From: Arabidopsis thaliana
Lineage: Eukaryota; Streptophyta; Magnoliopsida; Brassicales; Brassicaceae
Direction: 5' to 3'
Assembly: GCF_000001735.4 (NCBI RefSeq)
Contig: NC_003070.9
Coordinates: forward strand, 12,270,001-12,334,000
DNA: 64,000 bases
Both the position numbers and the translations under genes were made by a program. The notes beneath the pieces were generated by a model. The model saw only the letters and a program-made list of their open reading frames with translations. It ran no database searches and was not told where the DNA came from. Positions 11,407-22,619 of this stretch are shown here, piece after piece; the stretch's first letter is position 1; every line of letters starts with the position of its first letter.

Positions 11407-11689
11407 AATTTGAAAACCACCAAGACGTTGCTAATTTTCTGCACGGATCCATAGTATTACAAATAAATTATACATGAACAAATAGATATTTAAAATGAAG
11501 AATGAAGAGAAGAAAAAGTTAATTGGTAGACTACACCAAATGGGAACTCACGATCTTGTAAAAACTAATCAACGAAGCAGTTCAAGACTAAATAGAAGAC
11601 ATTTTGTATTGATTTGGCTTTGAAAACAGCTATATCGTTATTTTTATGTGTCATATGAATTTGTTTATGATTTTGTACTAGTGTGGTTA

Positions 11690-11850
11690 ATTTAGGTGTT
11701 ACAATATTATGCATATAACGTGGAACAAGAAACGGTAAAGGAATCAGAAAGGCCAAGACAACTTTATGAGGAGTGAGAGACAACTTTTGAGCATTGACTT
11801 TAATTAGTAATTATAACCTATAGCCATCTAAAGGGGGTGTGATTTTTGTG
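11690..11850. promoter_or_regulatory. Conserved upstream block of gene A with W-box core
   Basis: About 300-400 nt upstream of the ATG. Contains GGTAAAGGAATCAGAAAG, then CAAGACAACTTTATGAGG, GAGAGACAAC and CATTGACTTT. The same block in diverged form lies upstream of genes C, E and G, and as orphans at 16.23 kb, 28.05 kb and 29.67 kb. TTGACT fits a WRKY-binding W-box (TTGAC[CT]). The regulatory role is inference. Confidence 0.5.
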
Positions 11851-11864
11851 CAAGCTCATATATT

Positions 11865-13600
11865 TTTTTGAAATTGAGATTGCTCGAAGTCAAGAAGGTA
11901 TCATGGTGACACAAAAAAGTATGCCTTAAATTTTGCAGCGGAGACAGGCTTAGTCGGTTCTAAACTAGTTCATACTCCAATGGAACAAAACCATCGTTTG
12001 GGTTTGGATACAAGTGACGTTCTCTCTGATCCATTGACCTATAGAGGATTGGTTGTGTATTTAATTTATTTTGCTAATGCAAGACCTGATATTTCTTATT
12101 ATGTTCATGTCTCAATTTATGCAAACGCGTCGTGGAGGCCTCGATAAGAGTGGTGCGTTTTCTCAAAAGAACAGCTGGTCAAGGAGTGTTGTTGTGAACT
12201 GACTCAAACTTGAGCTTTCTGTGTACTGCAACAAAAATTGAGCTGCTTGCCTAAGACCATTTCCAATGTATAGTTCTATATCTTACTCTAAAATGGAGTA
12301 ACTAATACATTTTTCTACTTAAAAAAGGTAGTTTAGAGGAGGGTTTCTTTCCAATGTATATCTCTATTTTCTACTTAAAAAAAAATATTCTTAGGAATAT
12401 TATATTTCTAAATTATATACTAATACTTTCAATTATATAATTTACAATTTGATCCTATATATTATAGATTTGCAAAATTCCCATAAAATATGATGTTATT
12501 TAAATTAAACACTAATTATTTATTAAAAAAATTACATCATATAACAATAATAAAACATTAAAATTTTTATTTTAAATAACACCATTAAAATATTTTCCCA
12601 CATATGATCAATTAAAACATTTCGCAGTGATAAATGAGCTTCTTTATCTTTGATTTTTTAAAATCTACCAAGAAACTCTGGAAACCGGATATAATCATTT
12701 TCTGTTATCTCGACTTCGGGAGGTGGAGCTTCTCTTCCAACTTGAATTGGTGCATTGAGATCACGTTCATCTTCGATAATCATATTATGTAAAAGTAATT
12801 TCTCGGACTATTAAATCACTAGTTTTATGTTTTAGTTTTCTTATGTTGTTTATTTTAAATTTAGTATTTGTTTCTTGTTAAGTATATAAATTATTTTAAA
12901 TTTAATACTTGTTTGTTTGTTAAGTTTATAAAATTATGTGTTGTAACTGTTGTTTGTAAAATGATTATATGTATTAAATAAAAAGTTTAAATTTGAGGGA
13001 GTAAAGTATATAAAAAAAGTTAAACTCCAAAATAGTGTAGAGAATATAGTTGCTCTATATAAAGAGTCAATCTGCAAAAATCTATATTTTTTTAGTCAAT
13101 TATAGAGTAGGGTTGTAGATGTCCTGACGACTAAAAATTTTTAGGAGTATGTTTCTCTTATTGGCAGCTAGCCTATCTCTGGGAAACGGAAAAGTACGAA
13201 GTAGTATCACATTCTTCTGCTTAAGAAGAATATTTGGCAATCTCTAAAGCAACAAGAGAGCAAAATGTAATAAAATTTGGATAGCAAAATGTCTATTTTG
13301 CAAACCAAGTAATATGGACCGTTAAAATCCGTTCATAAAGTAAAGCCCGTGAAACCCAAACCGAAAAATATTTTAAGTCTCTATATTATTTGTTGTACAA
13401 GCTATTTCTTTATTGTTTAGGAAACCTTATGTTATGTGGGTGATAACATTATGTTAATTAACATTATGTTAATGTTATCATCACTATATATGTGAAATCT
13501 CATAAATACTACAGTTCATGTGCTAACAACGGATCGGTTGGCAGATGTATTAGCAAAGCCATTGGGCACTCAAGTTCAATTCAATACGATGATATATATA
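11865..13600 (+). pseudogene. Copia relic (RT/RNase H), broken by insertions
   Basis: Plus-strand translation gives recognisable Copia pieces: KYALNFAAETGLVGSK and HTPMEQNHRLGLD (about 11910-12010), PLTYRGLVVYLIYFANARPD (about 12030-12100), then after the Harbinger insertion EVVSHSSA and EEYLAISKATRE (about 13190-13260, RNase H), and TTDRLADVLAKPLGTQ (about 13525-13580). Stops and frameshifts are frequent. A further 0.2-kb stretch of unknown origin (about 13290-13515), with a near-palindrome at 13442-13480, separates the last piece. Confidence 0.7.
12255..13125 (-). mobile_element. PIF/Harbinger-type element inserted in the Copia relic
   Basis: The left end GACCATTTCCAATG and the right end (minus strand) GGACATCTACAACC are degenerate versions of the GG-C-ATCTCCAA termini of Harbinger elements; flanks read TAA and TGA, near the usual three-base target. 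Inside, the minus strand at 12658-12795 encodes LLHNMIIEDERD, then NAPIQVGREAPPPEVE and a stop after EFLGRF, the C-terminal end of a Harbinger transposase. The rest of the transposase is gone, so it is a deletion derivative. Confidence 0.65.
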
Positions 13601-14008
13601 CACAACACAAGACTTAACTCCAAAACCCTAAACAAGACTTGCCGACCAAGTAAGTTATGAGTCGACTAGGCGCAGCATACAATATGTAGCCTACAACTTT
13701 TATTTTTAACGACAAATCAAACACTTTTATATCACAAAGAGCTTACAAAGTATAGAATCAAATACAATACAACCATTGTACGCAAATAAAGAAAACTGAA
13801 ACAATTTCGATGCAAGAGTGGAATATAACCTCGCTGTCCTTTGGGAAGCCTTACATACAGGCTAACAGATGAAATCTGTTATGTCCCTCTTCCATAAACT
13901 TTCGATTGGGTATATATCATCTTTTTGATGAAACTCCAAAATGCACTCGACATTACCTTGATTAATGGAAACAAATTAAATGTAGCCCACTAACTATAAT
14001 ACAACATC

Positions 14009-15306
14009 TTATTCTAAAAGCAAGAGTTGTTTTGTTAATTTTCTAAGACTTATTTGTATTTCTACAAGGATGACAATGAGAGAGGCAATGAAGGCATAAT
14101 CAACATTTGGATTAACAGTGAGGCAGAAATTGTCCTTTCCAAAGAGAACGCTCTGCATCGTTTTCTTCTCGCGCATCTGCCATTCAAACCATACCATTTT
14201 TATTTTATCATAAATAAATGTTTTTATTTCTCAAGTTTTAACAATTAATAAAACATTAGCAACTCCCAGTTCATAATAATATATATAGATGGGTATATAT
14301 AGTATAAACATGTTTATTCCAGATGTGAAAAAAAAGAAAAAAGTTTATTTTAAAGAAACTAAACCATACCAAAACAGAAAATTATAGAATATAGAAAGAA
14401 GCCGTGGCACGAATCACCTACTCATCACTTAAACCCAGTCCATCATCATAAATAAAAATGTTTATTTTCTATGTAACATTTTGTAACGCTATATTTTTGG
14501 TATAATTGGTAACTGATAATCATCTATTTTCTTTTCATGTCTCAAACTTAACATAAAGTTACAATTTTTCATTTTTTTTATATTTTCCTTTTATATAAAT
14601 CTTATGTTTTCTTTTCATATTTTATTTAAATTACGTCAAAAAAACTTCTTTTCAATATACAGTTAGACTTGTACTAAGAAAAGGAAATAGAGTTTGTTTA
14701 CTTGGGCAAGAATGATGTCAGAATCGCCAGCGTAGACAAAACAAGAAGTCTCGAGCCAAACCCCTTCGAGTCTGTAATCACATTTCTTCTGCTCTATGTT
14801 ATCAGCCAAAAACACATCAAGTTTGGTGGTTATCTGAACCATGTTTGATCTTTTCACCGTGTATAGCAGATCAACCTCCTCCGTACTCCCTCCTCTAAAC
14901 ACTAGCCACCTGTCATGCATGGTCATTATCTGCAATCACCAAATTATCTTTATTATACTAATAAAGCTAGCTCTATTTTTTATTGTATATCTAGTTATGT
15001 GCTCTGTTTTTAATAAATTTGTACCTTCCCTTTCAAAGTCAAGACCTTAGTTCCAAAACCATCCATCAAGATCCTCTTCTCGTGAAGACTAAAAAAAGGA
15101 TCCTTCACCTTGAACAACAAGTTTCCTTCCGCATTCGTTATCACGAAGTTACCGTCCGTTATCTTCAACACCTTCCGTACGATCGCCAAATCTACAGGGT
15201 GCAGAGAGCAGTACTTTGGATCCACTATCACTCCGGCTTTTGGAGGCGGCGGAGGAGCCGAAGGGCCAGTGCCTTGTGGGTAACGGTACTCATAGGGCTG
15301 CTGCAT
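14009..15306 (-). CDS. LURP-one-related (LOR/DUF567, tubby-like fold) protein
   Basis: Three exons: 15025-15306, 14702-14929, 14009-14176, joined in phase 0 at canonical sites, 225 residues. The N-terminus MQQPYEYRYPQG and a proline run (PPPPPP) precede the fold. Family landmarks: SLHPVDLAIVRKVLKITDGN, then LLFKVKDPFFSLHEKR, ILMDGFGTKVLTL, MTMHDRWLVFRG, VWLETSCFVYAGDSDII, and the C-terminal GKDNFCLTVNPNVDYAFI with VILVEI. This matches the usual LURP-one length of about 200-230. Founding members support resistance to Hyaloperonospora, but no enzymatic activity is known; the fold resembles phospholipid scramblase and Tubby C-terminal domains. Position matches At1g33840 from memory. Confidence 0.88.
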
Positions 15307-15939
15307 TCTTTTCTTTTTCCTCCAAATATGGATACTCTCTCTCAGTTTTGTTTTGATATGCTTTTTTTTTTGGGTCTGGTTATGCCGTGAAGTTAAAGTG
15401 TAAGGTTCTTAGAATTTATAAAGTAAACATCTGCCTCGAATATGTTGACTTTTAAAAGAGAAAAGTCTACGGGGATAAACTTATTATATACATTTTTCTT
15501 TTAAAAATTCTAATAGTTTTTAAACTAAGATATTTATATATAAAAAGGAGAAAAAAAAAACAATATGTATGGAAATAAGAGAACCCTAATCACTTGTTCC
15601 TCTGTTATGTTCCTTGTGACTGTCACTTAAACACATAAGCACACATTTCAAAACCATATCCACATGTTTAAAAACCAAAACACATAACCACAAGTTTGAG
15701 AACCAAAACACATAAATTTTTTAACCAAAATATTTAAACACAAATTCTTACAAATTTAAATTTTAAGAACCTCATTAGAAGTTCTACCATTGGACTAAGT
15801 AAAACATAAGAACTCATGGGGGTTTCTAAACTTTTGATTTTGCAAAGTTAAGTTATAAATGTTTGTAATTAAGAACTCCTAATGGTCCTTACCATTGGCA
15901 ATGCTTTTACTGAACCAAACATTTCAAGACTAAATGGAC

Positions 15940-16510
15940 GATTACCTGCCCAACATTATGTTTTGATTTTTGTTTGAGATAAACAATATCTTTATTTTGA
16001 TCTGCCATTTGAATTTGTTTATGTGTATTGTGCTAGTGTATAGTTAATTAATTTGCGTAGAATATTATTGTGCCATTTGAGTTTGTTTATGTGTATTGTG
16101 CTAGTATTGTTAATTAATTTCCGTAGAATGTTATTGTGCCATTTGAGTTTGTTTATGTGTACTGTGCTAGTGTAGTTAATTAATTTGCGTAGATTGTGTG
16201 TATAATATATGTTGAACTACTGGACACGGTAAACGAACCAGAAGCCGAAGAAACGTCTAAGAGTGAGACGACTTTTTAGGATTGACTCTCGTAATAATGT
16301 GTAGATGTGTATATAAGAAAATGACAAATCTAAAATATTTTAGGAACAGTTCACAAATGCTACTAAAAGAAGATCTTTTCGTACTTATTCGTACTTAATT
16401 GTTAATTATTTACACTAGTACAATACACATAGACAAACTCAAATGACATATCAAAATAAAAGAATTGTTTATCTAAAACAAAAATCAACACGAGAAAGAC
16501 GACTTTTTAG
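15940..16510. repeat. Inverted repeat built of AIG1-gene upstream sequence, with 66-bp triplication
   Basis: The left arm (about 15950-16050, 'TTTGATTTTTGTTTGAGATA', 'GCCATTTGAATTTGTTTATG') is the reverse complement of the right arm (about 16400-16500). A 66-68-bp unit beginning GCCATTTGA is repeated three times at 16004, 16072 and 16138. Between the arms lies an orphan copy of the conserved upstream block (GGTAAACGAACCAGAAG at 16229, W-box core TTGACT near 16284). A sister inverted repeat with the same arms lies upstream of gene C at 35.2-35.5 kb. No AIG1 gene is attached here. Confidence 0.65.
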
Positions 16511-16589
16511 GCCATGTCCATCGGTATGTCTGGTGGGCGTCTTAAAATAATTTAGAATACTAAAAGAGATAAGAGAATCTTGCAAAATC

Positions 16590-17612
16590 TGTCATATTTC
16601 ATTCAAAAATTTACAATCTTTGTTATATTTCCAGTTATTTTACAGAATTTGCCATATTTTACTACATGTGGAATTCCGTGGATGAAATTATCCTTAAGGT
16701 GGGTCAGCGCTCTGACGAAGATGGTGACATAACAGTTTTTGGCTGATGTGATGATACAGGACAAAAAATCATGGTGGAAGCATAAAGGATTAGAGGACAG
16801 AATAGTGGAGAACAACTGGCTTCTACTGTTGTTATTGGGTATTTTAAAATGACTTGTTTAAACAAATTGATTATTCAAAATTCTACGGGGGAAAACGTAA
16901 TATATAATACATTTAGAGACATGATTACCTGATAGCGAAGGACAACGTAATATATAATGCATTAGGGGACATGATTACCTGTTAGCGGAGAACAATTGAA
17001 GCAATACTTTTGTTTTAGTCTCCAGATCTTATCCCCGAATAGAAATTCTCTGTTGCATCTACGTTTTGTCCTCGATTCCATCATCTTGCTCTATTATTAT
17101 GAATCCTACATCTTATATGCAATTGTTCTCATTTAAGAATTTTGAATTTTATTTAGATTTTCGCCATCTATTTTGGTCCACAGGTTAGTTGAGCGTTATT
17201 GTCTTCACCTACACGTTAACATATTTTAATAATATGTTATATCGGGGACAAGTTCATATCGAATGAGTAATAGAATTAGATCGGGGACAAGATATAGATA
17301 CAACAGAAATATTATGATGAATAAAATTGGGAGACAAATTTAATTGAAAGTTACATGTAAAGAATCTGTGCAGATTGTCAGAGAAAGTCAGAGAGAGACA
17401 AAAGCGTTTCGTCTTCGGGAAAATAATATATGGTTAAAGCGCACAGATTTCGAGGAAGGAGAGATAAAATAGAGAAGAAATGTAGAGAGACAAAATCGAC
17501 ATTTCAATATGAAATGTGGCATGAATTGTAAGGCCCAACAAATTATGGCAGATTGCATAAGGATTGGAAAAAATATGGCAGATGTTGTAATTTTTCCAAA
17601 AGATAATTGGGT
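16590..17612. mobile_element. Probable non-coding terminal-inverted-repeat element
   Basis: The left end (16596-16660: AAAAATTTACAATC, TGTTATATTTCC, AATTTGCCATATTTT) matches the complement of the right end (about 17535-17605: AAAAATTACAACATC, TGCCATATTTTTTCC, AATCTGCCATAATTT) over some 60 nt. A roughly 60-bp tandem repeat with 'GACATGATTACCTG' lies at about 16888-16995. No transposase is visible. Long degenerate inverted ends suggest a Mutator-like derivative, which is inference. Confidence 0.45.
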
Positions 17613-17912
17613 GAAACAATGGATCTGATGAAATAGAATTTTGGTATTATTAGTCTAAATCCAAGACAATGATAATTTTATCCATTTTAACCTTATGTAC
17701 CTAAAGTTTTCTTTTTTTGTTTTTAATTTTTGATTTTTGGATCTTTATTTTCTCTCATGTTCATTTCTATCTTTTCTCTCTCTCAACTTTGTTCGAATTC
17801 ATTCAAACCAAACAGAAACATCGCCGTATTTACTCAAGATACACAATTCCTAGATTTGGATAATTGAATATGTTGTTCAACAAACGTAACATCTAATTAG
17901 TGATGTGAGAAA

Positions 17913-18210
17913 TTATGATTTTACCGCTTTGCGCAATTTCTTGATCAAAGCCATAGGTTTCCTGGTAAATCCTCTAGAAAACCTTTTAAAGATAACAAAA
18001 CACATCATCAGTCTCACAAAACCAATTAGACAAAAGCGTTTTGTTTGGTTCAAAGAAAGAAGCTAACCTTCTGCGAATACGGGAACTGAAATGTTTGACA
18101 AGATCTTCGGTGGACATGTCGAGAAGCGCATCGAGATCGACTCCTCTGAAAGAAAACTTCTTGAAGATTCTCTTTTTCACAATTCCAGCCGCAACAACCT
18201 CTGGTTCCAT
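17913..18210 (-). pseudogene. Truncated cytosolic ribosomal protein uS19 (RPS15) copy
   Basis: Exon 1 (18068-18210) encodes [20 protein letters not shown] and [20 protein letters not shown]; exon 2 (17913-17982) continues R-F-S-R-G-F-T-R-K-P-M-A-L-I-K-K-L-R-K-A and stops after VKS. This is the N-terminal half of eukaryotic RPS15, normally about 150 residues; the conserved C-terminal half (rRNA-binding core) is missing. A GT directly after RKA marks an ancestral donor whose next exon is absent, so the frame reads through into the intron. The product would be 70 residues. Position matches At1g33850 from memory. It is probably not a working ribosomal protein. Confidence 0.75.
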
Positions 18211-19450
18211 ATCCGCCTATAAATTCACATGACGAGACATTACAACCACAATGTTCGAAACCTTAATCACGAAATAAAATTTCAGAGAGACAGAGATTGG
18301 AACTAATCATTGTTGGATCGATGAAACTCTAAAAATCCACAAAGTCTCAAAATAAAAGTGTCTGCTCAAAAGACAAACAACTTAACTTAAACACCAAATA
18401 AATAGGTAGCGCAGCCTATAACTCTAAAACTTTTTTTATGATATTGTGATATTTATTTGACCGTTAGAAAAATATGAATGGAAAAGCCATTCAAATTGGT
18501 CTAACTATATTAATGGGGTGATTTATTGTTTCATTCATTTTTATATAGTTATGAAAATTGTATTAATGGGCTAAGTTATTATCTATTATGTGTGTTCTTT
18601 TGACATTGCTAACACACAAAAAAAATAAAACGTTTTGAAAACAATATAAACATTTGTAACATGGCTTTCCGTTTCTTACATTTATTCAGTATAACTAATG
18701 GACTATTAATGTAACATTATATAGCATAATATTTGTACGTTTATTTAGTATACATGGACAAAAAAAAAATATCAGTTGGATAAAATGTAGTGTTAACAAT
18801 GATTTTAAATATTTATAAGCTATATATAATGGAAGAAAACTTATTCAGTTTATTTCAATTGAAATGGCATTACATAATAATGTAATAATCATGTTGTGTG
18901 AATTATTTATTTTAAAGTGAAGAGAAAAAATAAGATTATATTGGAGAATATGCCAAATGTAATAAACATAAAAGGAAAAATTGAACACCAAACAATTATT
19001 CCAATAAGATTATTGGAATAAAATATAACTCTTTAGTTCCATATGCAATTTTCCATTTTTCTATATAATATACCATTTGGATTAAATATGTAAGCAAGAT
19101 TTATAAAATTGTATTGTTGTCCCCATTATTAGTGTGGGTCTAAATGTATTCAACTTAATGTATTTCTAATTTGTAACCACTAGAATGTTCAAACCAAAAA
19201 ACATTACTATGGTTTTTACTTTTTTATTTACAATAGTCAACTGGTCTTCTTAACCTTAATCATTATTCATTAATTACATTGATGGATTTTTCTTTTTTAA
19301 AAAATACAGATATTATTGGAAATGTAAAATAATAAAAATACAGATTTGATTTAATCATCTATTATATTACATTTTACAAAGTTAAAAGGGTAAATGTAAT
19401 AAAATATAGATATTGTTAGAAGGGGAATAGGGCATTCCTCAAACAACCGC

Positions 19451-19490
<40 letters not shown>

Positions 19491-21225
19491 AAATCTTATG
19501 GAAAAACGAATTCAAAAAGCTTAGTGTAAATGATAAATTATATGGAAAAACAAATTCTAAGATTTTTTATAGTACTATATATATTTTTGTATTTAAACTT
19601 CTTATGTATTTAATTGGTTAAATGTTGAGATATTAGTGTATATATTAAATGTCATACTAATAAAGTTTTGTAGAGAATAAATATTTAATTATTGTATATG
19701 CCACATGTCGTAAAAAGAGATTGCCAAATGTCATGATAATAGAGCTCCATTATATAATAAATCTTATGAAAAAACTAATTCAAAAAGCTTAGTGTAAATG
19801 ATAAATTATATGGAAAAACAAATTCTAAGATTTTTTATAGTACTATATATATTTTTGTATTTAAACTTCTTATGTATTTAATTGGTTAAATGTTGAGATA
19901 TTAGTGTATATATTAAATGTCATACTAATAAAGTTTTGTAGAAGATAAATATTTAATTATTGTATATGCCACATGTCGTAAAAAGATATTGCCAAATATC
20001 ATGATAATAGAGCTCTTTACAAAAAAAACTTGTCTTATAATATAAGATTCACACTAACTTACCAGAGAATTAAATGGTATATTTATTCGTTAAAAGAAAC
20101 AATTTTCACGATACAAATATGGATTTAAAACAATCTTTGGACCTCCACATATAGATCTATACAAAGCGTATATGCATATTTAAGAAGCGTAGATGGGCGA
20201 TACAAGGCTCATGCATTCATTTTGGATAAGCATGTCCCATTTAGTTAATGAATTAATAGTTAACTATAAATTTAGCTACATGTCGATACGCTTTCATAGA
20301 GTTATATATCGATTTATAGAGTACTACATTTAGTAATAGATATCTACGCAACTAGGTTAGTGGTTTAGATTTTGTAATTTCCGCCCATACGTTTTTGTTA
20401 CTTTTTTCAAATTAAAACCGGTCGCATTTAACTGTCACTAGTTTTTGTTTGTTGCTTCGTAAAGGTCAATTCAACCGGGAGAAATTAAATCTAATTTGAA
20501 CAAAAATACTCTTATTTTATATATTAAGTATTTTTGAAAAAGTTTAATTTTGATAACATGTAGATCTAGAAGAATATAGTTGATTTAAATTTGAATTAAA
20601 ATACCCCTATTTTTGTATATATTAAGGTGATATTTTGAAAGATACAATTTTTTCTAAAATTTTTTAGAAAACGATTTCTAGTGATATACTTATTTTAGAA
20701 TTTCTATTCTAATTTTTTGTACATATTCTACGATATTTAGACTATTTTCGCTCTAACAATCTTAGAAAATAGGAAATTCAATATCTAAAAATTTTAGAAC
20801 ATGTCTTCTAAGATTTCCTGCATGTTCTAAATTATGTGCGAAATTGTTTTCTACGAATTTCTATAGTTTCTGAAAACAGTAGAAAACGTTTTCTCTCTTT
20901 TAGAATTAATATTTAAAACATATTTAAAATTTTGTTTCTAAATTACTTAGAATTCCTAAATATAGAAAGCGAATCTTTGAAAAAAGAAATTAAATATTTA
21001 TTAAATATTACGTTTTAATGATATATTTTCTGTTAAGATTACGATTTTTACTGGGTTTAGAAAACAAATTCTAATTATTTTTAGAATACAGAAAGAAAAA
21101 AACACCAAAAAAATTTGTAAACAAACGATTTGTGCCCTAGTCAATTTGTGCCCTATTATTGATCTTTTCTTCTTCACGTTCTTCTTTTTCCATCTCGTGT
21201 TCTGTTTTTCATTATACATATCTAT
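18211..21225. repeat. AT-rich spacer with (TA)n and a 268-bp direct tandem duplication
   Basis: A (TA)n microsatellite lies at about 19454-19483. Immediately after it, 19482-19749 is repeated almost exactly at 19750-20016 (shared 'AATAAATCTTATG' start, 'CATGATAATAGAGCTC' end, 268-nt offset). No gene seen. The stretch 20620-20980 is rich in short TTTTCTA/TAGAAAA inverted motifs, possibly the outer end of the dead Mutator element that follows. Confidence 0.65.
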
Positions 21226-22412
21226 GTGAGGAGTGGCATGTGGAGATTGTATGATAACAAGGAGTGGAAATTTATTGTTGATGAAAAAAATCGTCGGAGA
21301 TTACTGTTTTTGGAATTGACTACAACTTTCGAAGAGCTTAAGCTGATGGTCAGAGAAGACTATGGAATAGAACGTAGTACAAACGATGTGGAGTTAAGCT
21401 ACTTATCCACGGATCTTAGTGTTGATTGTCTTCCTGTTGTTATGATGAATAACAGACAGGTTAGTAATTTTCTTTCGTATTGCAAAAAGAAAAATACGGT
21501 AAAGTTATGTGTGACGTTCAATGGTGGAGTTGAAGATAAAGGAGGTAAAGAAAAATTCGATTTGAATAAGGAACCAGATGCTCCAAGTGATGGAGATGCT
21601 TATTTTAAAGCCGACAAAAAAGTATTAGGTAGAGTGGTGGAAGAAGACAAACAGTCTGTCATCGATTTGGCCAAAAGTCCAAAATAGCGAAAGCATCATC
21701 ACGGTGCAAGTGATGGAGTGGGATCATCGTCGAAATCTTTTTTTCTAAGAAAGGAGCACTATTTCAGAAGGAAAGATGATTTAAAGGCAACAATGGAGTT
21801 GTATGCGATGAAGTATAACTGCGACAACAAGATTACAAAGTCTGATACAAAACTTTGGTGTATACGATGCGTAGATGTGGTCTGCAAGTGGAGTCTTCGA
21901 GCGGAGCGTTTAGAGAGATCTCTGTATTTTAAAGTCAACAAGTTTGTGGATGACCATTCATGTGCTTCTTTCAGAAAAAAACAAATTTTGTCGCACACCT
22001 TCAACCAAAACAATTGGACGTCTCATTATGCATAATTATGAAGGTGTGTTAGAAGGTCCTAAACCGAATGATATCAGCAATATTATTCGCACACAATACG
22101 GACACGAGCTAACTTATCATCAGGTGTGGGAGGCTCATGAGTATACAGTTAACGAGGTTAGAGGAATTCCTGAGAAAAGTTATGGTAAGATACTAAAATA
22201 CTTGTACATGCTAGAACAAGCGAACCCTGGTACTTTTACAAACTACGAATTTGATGGTGAGGATAGATTCAGATATCTATTTATATCTTTTGGTCAGTCT
22301 ATTAAAGGGTTTTACAAGCCTATTCGAAAAGTGATTGTGGTTGACGGTACGTTTCTGAAAAGCAAATACAAAGGAGTTATGTTGGTAGCTATAACAGTAG
22401 ATGGAAAAAAAT
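21226..22412 (+). pseudogene. Mutator-like (MULE) transposase, dead and truncated
   Basis: Opens MRSGMWRLYDNKEWKF and reads to a stop at 21685. The same frame resumes with the MuDR DNA-binding region (KDDLKATMELYAMKYNCD, LWCIRCVD, VCKWSLRAERLE). A frameshift near 21980 moves it to the next frame (CRTPSTKTIGRLIMHNYEGV, then NEVRGIPEKSYGKILKYLYM). It reaches the first catalytic Asp of the DDE transposase core, KVIVVDGTFLKSKYKG, then ends where the GC-rich TIR element begins. The remaining two catalytic residues, zinc finger and C-terminus are absent. Confidence 0.8.
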
Positions 22413-22619
22413 TGTCGAGGGAAAAGAATCGAGTCCGAGGAATCATCAGTCCTGGACTTGGAATCGTCGAGAAAATTTTACCGGGTCCGAGGAATCGTTG
22501 ACCAGGGGTTGGAATCGTCGAGCCAAATCTATTGGGTCCAACGAATCCACGGCCGAACGGCCGAGTGGTCGAGGAATTCTCGATCCGGACAGCCGTATGG
22601 TCGACGAATCCTCGAACTG

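Noticed and set aside
11027-11413. 128-codon plus-strand frame
   Set aside because: Antisense to exon 1 and intron 1 of gene A.
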